This document shows, in pieces, positions 26,839 to 35,722 of a DNA stretch of 64,000 nucleotides. The notes under the pieces were generated by a model. The model was not told where the DNA came from, ran no database searches, and worked only from the letters and a program-made list of their open reading frames with translations. A program made the position numbers and the translations under genes. The stretch comes from Flavobacteriales bacterium. Lineage in GTDB: Bacteria > Bacteroidota > Bacteroidia > UBA10329. Positions within the stretch are counted from its first letter, which is position 1; each line of letters starts with the position of its first letter. Where the stretch lies: NCBI GenBank assembly GCA_020635495.1, contig JACJZQ010000001.1, forward strand, positions 1-64,000, written 5' to 3'.

Positions 26839-29800
26839 CTAATGCATTACACGAACCCTTCTTACAGCACTTGCTTCTTCCGTATTGAATCGGAGCATGT
26901 ACACACCATCTGGCAGGTTGCCAAGATCAATTGATTGATTACCCGAGTTTAAGGATTCAGAATGAACCGTCTGACCCAAACTGTTCAGCACAATCACATT
27001 ACCTGCGTTAATTCCAACTATGTTGATCAAACCATTGGTCGGATTTGGATAAATGGCCACATCCAACTCAACTGGGTCAACAATTCCGACCTTGTTCGGG
27101 TCGATAACAACCGTGTCAGGAATTGTGGTTAGCGGCACTTCTGTTTCGCTAGCTGTGATGGCAAAAGCATTGCTTACACCGATCGGCAGGTCGTGAAGCC
27201 CTGAAAGGTTGTCTGTTGTAACGATTCTGGCATGAACAATTGGCCCATAACCTTGGAAGTTCTGAAGCGTGGTTCTAGTAATGGCAATATCGATGGCGCC
27301 ATCATTGAAGAAACTCTTTTGGAACGTCAACACATCGCTGCCTGCAGTTCCAAGAGCGCAGTTATCAAAGTCAAGAGAGAAACCATTTTCCGTTAAGAAC
27401 GCCTCATTGAATGTAAGACTGAACGCTACTCCATGTAGACTGTCTATTGGCTGATCAGCCGAGCCCAAATGAACCACAACATCAATGGCTTGCTCGAGTC
27501 CAACGGTATCTGGCGTAGCCTCAACCCAAAGTGGTGGGTTGCCTCCACCGCTAACTCCTTCAAACTTGTTGTGTGTGTTCAGATAATTGAAGTCTATTGC
27601 AAGTGTATCATCGAAATTGATGATGCCGTTTCCATCGCAATCGGCATGCTTGATATTGACGTTGTTCTGCGCGAAATTGAACACCCAGTCAGGACATGGT
27701 TGCCCAATCCAATTAAGCGTAGCTGCCGGACGCGTTGTCCCTGTTTGATTGAACGCCAATCCAAGATACAGAGCGTCTGAATTCGTAACAATATTATCGC
27801 TGTTGGCATCTCCAGGCCACACGTCATCGTTCGCAACGCATTCTTCTACTATGAACGTGTGGGTAATGGTGTTGCAACCAGAATAGTATGTAAAGCAGAT
27901 GTACGTTCCTGGTTCATCAACCCAGACCTCGTGTCCAAAATTCTGTAGCTGAGATGTATTCCCGAATTGATCGGTGTAAGACCAGTTATAGACCATGGAT
28001 CCAGCATTCAACTCAAGTTGAAGACTATCATTACAAAGTTGAAGTGTCTCGTTCACCGCTTCATTGGCATAGACGTACATCGAGTCTACCGCAATACAAC
28101 CGCTCTGTGTATCGGTGATCATGAAATCCACCCACGTATCGTATTGAACCGTCATTTGCGGATTGGCCGAGGTCGGACTGCTCATCAATGCGGCTGGCCA
28201 CCATTCATAGGTGTAATTGCCGCTGCCTCCAGTTAAGTTATAGCTGAGGAAAAGTGTTCCGTTGCATGCAAGCGTATCCTCAATCAATGCTACCGATAGG
28301 CCATTGTTGATGGTAATGGTTTCTGAATAATCACTAACACATCCACTTGTATGATAGGCTGTTACTGTTACGGTATACGTGCCAGCACCATAATAATGGT
28401 TTCCGCTGATGCCGTTGGTTGTGAAGGTTGTACCATCTCCATAATCGTAAACCAAACTATCTATTCCAGAAGCTGGGCTGGCAAAGAAGGCATACCATTG
28501 ACCACAATTTTGAGGGTTGTATGTGTACTGGAAAAAGACATCGCAAACGGTACCGCAATTCACTACCTCAAATGTGTGCTCAACCCCTAAACAACCAGAG
28601 TAGTATGTAAAGCATGTGTAAGTGCCCAGCTCGTTAGCTTCCAGTTCATTGGATTGCTCGGGGAGACTGGACGTGTTTCCGCTAAGATCAGTGAAACTCC
28701 AGTTGTAGAAAAGGCTTCCTGGGTCAACCGATAACGGAACGCTTGGCTGGCACATTTGCACCGTTTCATTGACCTGCTGATTGGCGTAAACGAACACAGA
28801 ATCTGCAGTTGTGCAGCCTGTGTAAGTGTCCGTAACCTCCACGGTAACCCATTGATTCTGTGTTACCGAAACAACGGTGTTAGACGTTGTGCTTCCTGTC
28901 AACGGCCAATAAAATGCGTACTGGCCGCCTCCACCTGTGGCAAACGTATTCAAGAACAGCTGACCTGCACAAGCCACAGTATCCTCCACATTTATCTGTG
29001 CTGCAATTTCTGTTAGGAGAATAATGGAATAGCCGGTTGTGCTTACGCAGCCACCAGTGTGGTACGCAGTAAGTTCTACAATGTAGCTTCCGCCTTCGAA
29101 GAATTGGGTGGGTATTCCGCTGCCATTATCAAATAGCACCGTCCCGTTTCCAAGGTCCCAAATAGCACTATCAATCGGAGAAGAGTAACCGGCAATCAGA
29201 TTGATGAACGCCCCACAATTCTGATAGGTCAGTCCGTTATTAGAGATTGACGATGAGCAAGTGCTCGGACACTCCTGAATATCAAAAACACTGGTAATTG
29301 CTCCGCAGCCGGGGAACTGCGCATAAAACACGTATGTGCCAGTATCATCCGTCCAAACTGACTGCTGTTGCTGATCGAATGACAGAGGCGCTAGGTTGTA
29401 GAAATCTGCACCCGGTCCCAGATCTATCAGCACACTATCATCACAGAGAAAAAGTGTTTCGTTATGAAAAACGTATGAACTTACCGTCACATCTCCTCCA
29501 ACGGTACAACCCGTTACGTTGTCGGTTACCTCCACCAAATAGTTCTGGTTGTGCACACCTGAAGCATAGGTAAGAGCACTATATGGGTCTGATAATCCTG
29601 TCTGTGGGAACCACTCATAGCTGTAATCGCCCGATCCGCCTGTTGCAAACACCTCCATGTATGCTTCTTGCTGGCATCCAACCGTATCGTTAGACATTAA
29701 AATGGATAGCCCACCAACAGTAATTGTCTCTGAATAAACAGCCGTACAGCCATCTGAATTGATGGTGGTAAGCACCACTTCGTAGGTGCCGGGCGCAAAC

Positions 29801-30759
29801 ACATGGTCGGGGTGCATTTCTGTACTTACTTGGCCATCGCCAAAATCCCACATCCAGGTCTGAACCAGCCCAGAACCCGTTGAAAGGAAGAAATAATGAT
29901 CTGAGCATTGTCCGCCATTAATCGTATAAGCAAAGGCATTGAAACAGGCTGTATTGCAGGGCTCAACAGTGATGAGGCTCGTCAGGGAACCACATTCTTG
30001 AAACGTTGCCACCGCGAAGTATTGACCCGGTTGAGTAACCGTAATAGCCTGTTGGGTACTTGGATAATTCAGCGCCTGATTGTTACCTGCAGTGTCGGTC
30101 CAGCTTAGCCAATCATAATAGATTGCACCTGGGCCCAGATTAATTAATGCCTGACCAGTGCAAAGGTCCAACGTGTCAAAAACCGGATTCTGCTGCGTAA
30201 CCATTATCGTGTCTGAGTTGACACAGCCCGTAACGAGGTCGTGAACGTCAACTATGAACCATTGATTGGTGACATTCTCGGTAACCAAAGGCGTCTCGCT
30301 TTCTGGGTTGCTCAGATACTGTGGTGGATACCAATTAACCTCATATGGATTGGTTGAAACCACATCAACCGAAAGCAGGGTCTGTTCTTGGCACGCAACG
30401 ATATCGCTTCCGGCATCAACTCCAAGAGGGTTGCCAGCAACCGTGAAAACGGTATCGTCAATAGCCGTACATCCTTGGTCTGTAATGGCAACTACACCTG
30501 CGCTGTAAGTGCCTGGTTCTAAGTTCAAGATGACCGAACTTCCATTTCCGACCAAATTACCGTCTAGGAGAAAATTCCAGCTCTGAACCGGATCGGAAAC
30601 ATTCGCCTGAAGAATTACTGCTGAGAAACAGGTAGTCGGATTCTGAAGAATCTGAATGTCTGCTTCGCATTGTGCATACGAATCGGTTATACCAACTCCT
30701 GCAACGAGCATCAGAATCATTCCACTGATTCCCTTAAATACTCGCTTCGTCATTTCCAT
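26839..30759 (-). CDS. Large T9SS-secreted surface protein with PKD-like, dockerin-like and cohesin-like regions
   Basis: A 1306-residue exported protein with signal peptide ending DSYAQ. About four modules of roughly 230 residues follow, each with a PKD-like part (MWDFGDGQVSTEMHPDHVF, VYDYGDGTTFTTNG), an Ig-like part ending in a Cys-flanked VTDxxTGC, and a tail like YNWSYTDQFGNTSQL. Two calcium-loop dockerin-like repeats come next (GDANSDNIVTNSDALYLG and DCDGNGIINFDDTLAID). A cohesin-like beta domain follows (VEATPDTVGLEQAIDVVVHL, LHGVAFSLTFNEAFL). The C-terminal type IX sorting tail begins VAIYPNPTNG and ends VYMLRF plus a basic tail. It is probably attached to the cell surface; the function is unknown. 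Confidence 0.85.
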   Translation of the reverse strand: MEMTKRVFKGISGMILMLVAGVGITDSYAQCEADIQILQNPTTCFSAVILQANVSDPVQSWNFLLDGNLVGNGSSVILNLEPGTYSAGVVAITDQGCTAIDDTVFTVAGNPLGVDAGSDIVACQEQTLLSVDVVSTNPYEVNWYPPQYLSNPESETPLVTENVTNQWFIVDVHDLVTGCVNSDTIMVTQQNPVFDTLDLCTGQALINLGPGAIYYDWLSWTDTAGNNQALNYPSTQQAITVTQPGQYFAVATFQECGSLTSLITVEPCNTACFNAFAYTINGGQCSDHYFFLSTGSGLVQTWMWDFGDGQVSTEMHPDHVFAPGTYEVVLTTINSDGCTAVYSETITVGGLSILMSNDTVGCQQEAYMEVFATGGSGDYSYEWFPQTGLSDPYSALTYASGVHNQNYLVEVTDNVTGCTVGGDVTVSSYVFHNETLFLCDDSVLIDLGPGADFYNLAPLSFDQQQQSVWTDDTGTYVFYAQFPGCGAITSVFDIQECPSTCSSSISNNGLTYQNCGAFINLIAGYSSPIDSAIWDLGNGTVLFDNGSGIPTQFFEGGSYIVELTAYHTGGCVSTTGYSIILLTEIAAQINVEDTVACAGQLFLNTFATGGGGQYAFYWPLTGSTTSNTVVSVTQNQWVTVEVTDTYTGCTTADSVFVYANQQVNETVQMCQPSVPLSVDPGSLFYNWSFTDLSGNTSSLPEQSNELEANELGTYTCFTYYSGCLGVEHTFEVVNCGTVCDVFFQYTYNPQNCGQWYAFFASPASGIDSLVYDYGDGTTFTTNGISGNHYYGAGTYTVTVTAYHTSGCVSDYSETITINNGLSVALIEDTLACNGTLFLSYNLTGGSGNYTYEWWPAALMSSPTSANPQMTVQYDTWVDFMITDTQSGCIAVDSMYVYANEAVNETLQLCNDSLQLELNAGSMVYNWSYTDQFGNTSQLQNFGHEVWVDEPGTYICFTYYSGCNTITHTFIVEECVANDDVWPGDANSDNIVTNSDALYLGLAFNQTGTTRPAATLNWIGQPCPDWVFNFAQNNVNIKHADCDGNGIINFDDTLAIDFNYLNTHNKFEGVSGGGNPPLWVEATPDTVGLEQAIDVVVHLGSADQPIDSLHGVAFSLTFNEAFLTENGFSLDFDNCALGTAGSDVLTFQKSFFNDGAIDIAITRTTLQNFQGYGPIVHARIVTTDNLSGLHDLPIGVSNAFAITASETEVPLTTIPDTVVIDPNKVGIVDPVELDVAIYPNPTNGLINIVGINAGNVIVLNSLGQTVHSESLNSGNQSIDLGNLPDGVYMLRFNTEEASAVRRVRVMH

Positions 30760-30788
30760 GGGTTTGATCTTTAGACGGTTTCACGTTC

Positions 30789-30796
30789 CAAATGTA
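30789..30796 (-). promoter_or_regulatory. Candidate -7 box of the T9SS surface protein gene
   Basis: TACATTTG on the minus strand fits TAnnTTTG and lies 29 bases before the ATG at 30759. No well-spaced -33 TTG is present; the upstream stretch is a T-rich tract. Confidence 0.45.
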
Positions 30797-30834
30797 TCCT
30801 CACAATAGCGGTTAAAAAATTACACTTTTATTAA

Positions 30835-30902
30835 TTTGTCGGACTAATAATTATTGTAATTCGTCCTTTTGTATTTGAAATCATTAATATTTGTCGGACT
30901 AA
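30835..30902. promoter_or_regulatory. Paired 13-base direct repeats in a divergent promoter region
   Basis: TTTGTCGGACTAA occurs exactly at 30835-30847 and 30890-30902, 55 bases apart, each preceded by TTAAT or TTAATA. The core GTCGGAC is a GTC-n-GAC palindrome. The repeats lie between the divergent surface-protein and helical-protein genes, and the second ends six bases before the latter's ATG. This looks like an operator pair; the regulator is unknown. Confidence 0.5.
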
Positions 30903-30908
30903 ATCAAC

Positions 30909-32303
30909 ATGCTTACTGAAGAGCTCATCGATAAACTACAAACTTCTGAGTGGGAAGAGCTGAAACGGTTCATGCAATTTCGGTTTCCGCGCTTGCGCGA
31001 AGATGTTTACAGAATGCTTGATGCGCTAAAAGACTCCAGGGCCAGAAGCATTGACCGAAAGAACCTTCACCATAAACTCTTTCCAAAGACCAAATTCAAC
31101 GATAAGACAATTCGGTATCTCCTCACGGACGTGAACAAAGCCGTTTATGAATATTTCAGTTACAAGCAGCTTCAGAAACAGCCCAATAAACAGCAATTGC
31201 TACTTCTGAACGAGCTTACGGACCGCAAGTGTGATCGTACGTTTTCTAAGACATTCAACATTCTCCTATCAGAATTTGAAAATGCTGCCCATTCAGATGC
31301 GCAATCCTTGCTGCACTATTCAGAAGTGCTGAGCCTGAAAGCACGCACCGAACTGGAATCCGGTCAACGGTCTTCCGATGCATTTGAGCAAAGCGCCTTG
31401 TACATGGACCAATATTTCGTGGCACGAAAACTTCAGATAAGTGCAGAAAAAATCAACCTGAATTACATCCTCAAAAAGGATTGGGAAGACCCGTTTCTCG
31501 AGATCATCCTACAACAGATCGATAACGGAATGTTCAGCAACGTTCCGTACATCCAACTCTACCGATTGATCATCATCAGTCTGACAGAACCTGAAAATGA
31601 GTCTGCGTTCATTTCGCTGAAAGCCCATGTTCCTCAGATCATAGGGAGCCTCCCCGAATCAGAAATTACCGATCTGTATCAGTATCTGCTCAACTACTGC
31701 ATTCGAAAGATCAATGCAGGTCGTCTGCAATTTCAAGACGAGCTTTTGGCCGTCTATCAAAGCGCCTTGGAGCATGGAGCCCTTCTCACCAATGGTAAGA
31801 TATCACAATGGGATTTCAAGAATGTGGTAACCATTGCGTTGCGAACTGGAAGCACTGACTACGCCCGCGAATTCATTCACAGCTACAAGCAGGCCCTGCC
31901 ATCATCACAGAGAACCAACGCCTTGGCGTACAATTTGGCCAACCTGCACTTCTCAGAAAACAACCACCGCGCAGCTATTTCTCAGCTTCAGAAGGTTGAC
32001 CTAGATGACGTGTTCTATCGCTTGGATGCGCGTTCAATTCTCTTGAAATCGTACTATGAATTGGACGACCAAGATGCCCTTTTCTACCATGCAGCGGCTT
32101 TTCGTTCCATGCTTAACAGAAACAGAACGATCTCAGACCAGCAGCGGAAACTGTACTTGAACCTGATCAAACACACACTCTCATTATCCCGTTCTGGTGG
32201 AGAAAAATCAAAGGTGCGTGCCATTAAAAAACACATGGCCGACAAGCCAAACGTTGCCGACCTACGGTGGCTGGAACAGAAAGTCTCAGAACTGCTGGCA
32301 TAA
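30909..32303 (+). CDS. Conserved-looking helical protein of unknown function
   Basis: A 464-residue protein with no signal peptide and no membrane segment. I do not recognise the family. It is helical throughout, with basic and acidic heptads and TPR-like pairs near the C-terminus (ALAYNLANLHFSENNHRAAISQLQKV, DARSILLKSYYELDDQDALFYHAA). The N-terminal 100 residues (LKRFMQFRFPRLREDVYRML, KTIRYLLTDVNKAVYEYF) could be a helical adaptor. It is divergently transcribed from the T9SS surface protein across a repeat-containing region and ends at a strong terminator shared with an orphan LytTR regulator. A scaffold role is possible but unsupported. Confidence 0.75.
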   Translation: MLTEELIDKLQTSEWEELKRFMQFRFPRLREDVYRMLDALKDSRARSIDRKNLHHKLFPKTKFNDKTIRYLLTDVNKAVYEYFSYKQLQKQPNKQQLLLLNELTDRKCDRTFSKTFNILLSEFENAAHSDAQSLLHYSEVLSLKARTELESGQRSSDAFEQSALYMDQYFVARKLQISAEKINLNYILKKDWEDPFLEIILQQIDNGMFSNVPYIQLYRLIIISLTEPENESAFISLKAHVPQIIGSLPESEITDLYQYLLNYCIRKINAGRLQFQDELLAVYQSALEHGALLTNGKISQWDFKNVVTIALRTGSTDYAREFIHSYKQALPSSQRTNALAYNLANLHFSENNHRAAISQLQKVDLDDVFYRLDARSILLKSYYELDDQDALFYHAAAFRSMLNRNRTISDQQRKLYLNLIKHTLSLSRSGGEKSKVRAIKKHMADKPNVADLRWLEQKVSELLA

Positions 32304-32306
32304 AAA

Positions 32307-32332
32307 AAGCCGTGCTCCCCAGCACGGCTTTC
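32307..32332. terminator. Bidirectional terminator between the helical protein and LytTR genes
   Basis: A perfect 11-base stem, AAAGCCGTGCT and AGCACGGCTTT, encloses a CCCC loop. It sits between converging genes and has A- and T-rich edges suitable for both directions. Confidence 0.88.
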
Positions 32333-32356
32333 AACCTACAACCCATGAAACTGCTG

Positions 32357-32704
32357 TTAGGCAGCATTCAAAGACTCTTTAAAATCCTTCTTGTATGCTC
32401 TACCAATAGGAACGCTGAAACGCATCTCGCTATCGCGGATTTCAATGGTGCTGCCCTTCACGGCAGATACCTTATCCAAGTTTACAATGAACGATCTGTG
32501 AGACCGGACAAAATGATCTTCTGGTAGATTCTTCACCATGTCCTTCATGGTAGATAGCGTTATGTACTTTCCTGTTGTGGTCTTAATGATCACATAATCA
32601 CTGAGAGCCTTGATGAAAAGAATATCATCCAGATTAACCGGCACCAACTGGTAGTTGGCTTTGATCAGAATCCTCTCCTTATTTCCTCCGTTATCAGTTC
32701 TCAT
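32357..32704 (-). CDS. Stand-alone LytTR DNA-binding protein
   Basis: A 115-residue protein consisting almost entirely of a LytTR DNA-binding domain. Landmarks are ILIKANYQLVPVNLDDILFI, ALSDYVIIKTTTGKYITLSTM, LPEDHFVRSHRSFIVNLDKV and IPIGRAYKKDFKESL. No receiver domain precedes it and no histidine kinase is adjacent, so it is an orphan regulator whose activity must be set by its own level or by a partner. It converges on the helical-protein gene. Upstream, toward 32965, lies about 260 bases without a gene. Confidence 0.9.
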   Translation of the reverse strand: MRTDNGGNKERILIKANYQLVPVNLDDILFIKALSDYVIIKTTTGKYITLSTMKDMVKNLPEDHFVRSHRSFIVNLDKVSAVKGSTIEIRDSEMRFSVPIGRAYKKDFKESLNAA

Positions 32705-32892
32705 CTCTTTGAGCTTTAGTTGATCCTAGATTTAGCCGGTTCTGCCTCGCTAATTTTTCGTTTGGTGACTGCGTTTACCGAATTTCCCCTTCAGAGTTTC
32801 CACTTTTAGACGAATTTGTCCTATTTACCGACCAATCGGCAAACGGTAAGTCCTTGAATTTGTGCCCAAACAAGCACGAATTGCCATTTTGT

Positions 32893-32900
32893 TACCTTTG
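32893..32900 (+). promoter_or_regulatory. Candidate -7 box upstream of the coiled-coil protein gene
   Basis: TACCTTTG fits TAnnTTTG and implies a 5' leader of about 60 bases before the GTG at 32966. No -33 TTG at usual spacing. Apart from this box I see nothing recognisable in the gene-free stretch 32705-32965. Confidence 0.45.
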
Positions 32901-32965
32901 CAGCCGAATTTTCCAGATCGATAACAAATAGCCGCTCTTTGCGTTAGCCGAACACCTCTGGGTCA

Positions 32966-34736
32966 GTGATCGAGCACCTCTTCATACTTCTATTACTAGC
33001 TGTTGGTCTCAATACTTTTGGTCAAACGGGAAACTGGTCCTGAACGGGAACGTCACCAAAGAAGGTGTGCCGCTTCCGGAAGCTGAAATCAAGATCTTTA
33101 AAGTAGATGGCGGCCTTAAATACTCCTATGCCAACAACGTTGGGAAGTTCGTTGCCACTTTGGATCTTGGAACCGAATATGTAGTAAGTGTTTCAGAAAA
33201 GGGCTATGCCACTCGCACCATTACTGTACTCACCGAGGTGCCCGAAGGAACGAATGGAGAGTACACTCAGACCGTAACTCTCGACCTTCAGAAAATGCGT
33301 TCAGACCTGAAGGGTAACACCATCAGGGAGGAAACCGCAGGCGGGGTCATGTTCAATGAAGGCTCTGTTCTTTCGTAACCGTTTCGCGCGATATAAGCCG
33401 AATCAAGGAGGAGCAGGAAATGGCTGCAGAAGCCGCAAAACGCAGAGAGGAAGAGCGCCAGAAAGCAATGGCCGCTGCGCGTGAACAAGCTCGTTTAGAT
33501 TCCATTGCTCGGGCCAGAGAACGTTTCATTGCTGATTCCATTGCCAACTGGCAACGCAGACAGGACTCTTTGGTCGCTGCAAAAGAACAAGCTCGAATTG
33601 ATTCTTTGGCAGCCGTAGAGGCTCACTTGGCCAAGATGATGGCAAAACGGGCCAAAGAGCGAGAGGATGCAGCCCAAGCAGAAAAAGACAAGCTGGATGA
33701 ATTGGCTGCCGCTGAGCGCGAACGCAAACGCCTTGCTGCCCTCGAACAGGCCAGACTTGATTCGATAAAAATGCGGAGCAGGCGTCTGCCCTAGCTGCGG
33801 CCACTGCACAGCAGGCCAAAAGATTCTATTGCCGAGGCCAAGCGACTGAAGGATGCCGCAGAGCAAGCACGTAAAGATTCCATTTCGCTTCGCGCGAAGC
33901 GAAAAGTTAACCTACAGCAAGAAAAAGAGGCCGAACGACTAAGAGAACTGGCGCTGAACGATTCGTTGGCCGCAGCCAAAGCAGAAAGATTGGAGCGTGA
34001 AAGACAGAAGGAACTTGATGCGGTTGCGCGCCAAGCAGAGAAGGATTCTATAGCGGCCGCTAAGGAAGCTCAACGCTTGGAACAGGAAAGGCTAGCGCAA
34101 TTGGAAGCTGCCAGAAGACAGGCCGAGAAAGACTCGATTGATGCTGCGAAAGAAGCCGCACGGCAAGCAGCTGAATTAGCAAAAGAGTTGGAGCGTCAGC
34201 GTAAGCAAGCGGTAGCAGATTCCATTGCTGCAGCAAAGGAAGCACAGCGTGTGGCAGAAGAGCAGGCACGCCTTGCTGCTGAAGCGGCCAAGCAAGCCCG
34301 ATTAGACTCAATTGCTGAGGCTAAACGTCAGACAGAATTGGCAGAGCAGGCTCGAATGGATTCCATCGCGCAAGCAAGAGAAACAGCTCGTGTTGAGCGG
34401 TTACGCCAACAGGAAGAGGAGGTCAGAAGAGAAAAAGCCCGTGCAGATTCCATTGCCGCAGCAAAAGAAGCGGCTAAGCAGGCTGAAATTGCCCGTGTTC
34501 GCGAGCAGCGAAAAGAGAATTCGTTCGTTTCAACAACCGAGAAGAAAGGCAACGACATGGTGACCACAACCGTTACCGACATCTATGGCACCAAGACCAC
34601 CTATAAGAAAGTGGCACACAGTTGGGGAGACGTATTCTACTACAAGGGAGAGGCGATCATTACCGAGGCCCTCTACAAAACGGAACTAGACGCTGCTAGA
34701 ACGGAGGTTAATCCGGAAAACGTTAAAGAGCCTTAA
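32966..34736 (+). pseudogene. Exported coiled-coil protein with DSIA-type repeats, broken by four frame changes
   Basis: Pieced together across frames, this is one gene for about 590 residues. It has a signal peptide (LLLLAVGLNTFGQTG), a carboxypeptidase-regulatory-like domain (VLNGNVTKEGVPLPEAEIKI, YVVSVSEKGYATRTITV), a very long Ala/Glu/Lys/Arg coiled coil, and a conserved-looking end (TTTVTDIYGTKTTYKKVAHS). The coiled coil repeats units such as EQARLDSIAxAKE, with Asp-Ser-Ile recurring. The frame changes at about 33036, 33372, 33768 and 33819. Each fits one or two missing bases in or beside a short homopolymer, and sense coding resumes at once. The GTG at 32966 is the only plausible start. 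Given the intact coding signal, I favour consensus error over a true pseudogene. Confidence 0.7.
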
Positions 34737-34746
34737 TCCTAAGGAA

Positions 34747-35586
34747 TTATTTGGTCAACTGGCCGTCTATCCAATCAACAATCATCTTCAGCACCTTTGC
34801 TCGGTCTTCGGGCGCTTCGTTGTGCGATTCGTGATAATATCCGTCCAATGATCTGAAGGTCACATTTGAACCTGCTTTCTCGGCAAAGGCCTTGGAGGCA
34901 TCATGAGAGGTGAGCTTATCTGCCGTTCCATGATACAACAACATTGGCGCTTTCAAATCTGCGGCATGCTCCAAAGCCCATTCACCCGCTTCATGAACTC
35001 CAACAAAGAACGCAGTGCTTATCTTATCATGAACCAACGGGTCATCCACATAACGTTTCACTTCTTTCGGATCTCTCGAAATCGCCTTCACATCCAGCTT
35101 ACTCGACTGAACCAATCCAGGCAAAATACCGCTAACGATCTGCGCCAATTTGACTTGAATGGCTGGTGGGTCGAATGCCAGTTTCAACCAAGGAGCCGAG
35201 ACGATAGCACCATTGATCTTCGGGTTTCTTCGAAGCAAATAATTGATCAACACATTTCCGCCCATACTATGGCCCATCAGAAACGTTGGCTTTGCAGGAA
35301 CCAGCTCAACCATTTTTGAGGTCAACTCCCCAACACATCCAAGCAACATGTCGTAATTAGCCACGTGCCCCTTCTTGCCTTCAGTCTTGCCGTGTCCCAT
35401 TTGGTCGTATGAAACAACAGAAATGCCAGCCGCATTCAACGCATCCACCACATAATTGTATCGCCCTGAATGTTCCCCCATTCCGTGAATGATGCCAACC
35501 ACCGCTTTGGGGTTATCTACCAACCAAGACTGGCCGTAAACCTTTTGCCCGGTTTTAGACCCCCACGTGTATTCATTATGTGTCAT
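34747..35586 (-). CDS. Lysophospholipase/monoacylglycerol lipase-type alpha/beta hydrolase
   Basis: A 279-residue hydrolase of the monoglyceride-lipase group. It shows VVGIIHGMGEHSGRY (oxyanion region), SYDQMGHGKTEGKKGH, the nucleophile elbow FLMGHSMGGNVLINYLL, an Asp in LYHGTADKLTSHDAS and a His in GYYHESHNEAPEDR. The HGMGEHSGRY and DQMGHGxSxG combination marks the lysophospholipase family rather than general esterases. The start is the ATG at 35586; a longer in-frame extension to 35757 crosses the divergent promoter region and looks non-coding. No signal peptide is present, so it is cytosolic. The product and reaction are assigned by family only. Confidence 0.87.
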   Translation of the reverse strand: MTHNEYTWGSKTGQKVYGQSWLVDNPKAVVGIIHGMGEHSGRYNYVVDALNAAGISVVSYDQMGHGKTEGKKGHVANYDMLLGCVGELTSKMVELVPAKPTFLMGHSMGGNVLINYLLRRNPKINGAIVSAPWLKLAFDPPAIQVKLAQIVSGILPGLVQSSKLDVKAISRDPKEVKRYVDDPLVHDKISTAFFVGVHEAGEWALEHAADLKAPMLLYHGTADKLTSHDASKAFAEKAGSNVTFRSLDGYYHESHNEAPEDRAKVLKMIVDWIDGQLTK

Positions 35587-35605
35587 GATGCTTGAGATTT
35601 GAACC

Positions 35606-35613
35606 CAAATATA
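35606..35613 (-). promoter_or_regulatory. Candidate -7 box of the lysophospholipase-like gene
   Basis: TATATTTG on the minus strand fits TAnnTTTG and lies 19 bases before the ATG at 35586. No -33 TTG is seen at proper spacing. Confidence 0.45.
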
Positions 35614-35722
35614 GACGGAAATAAATCCGAAGCTCGAAATTTGAAATTCGAAACCGCTCCGTGTGTCTCCCCTTCTCAAAATTATCTCTGTGTAATAACC
35701 ATATTTGTGTAAGCTCTTTGCG

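Noticed and set aside
32705..32965. Riboswitch or small RNA in the gene-free stretch upstream of the coiled-coil gene
   Set aside because: Only a -7 box is visible; I see no paired stems or known aptamer motifs.
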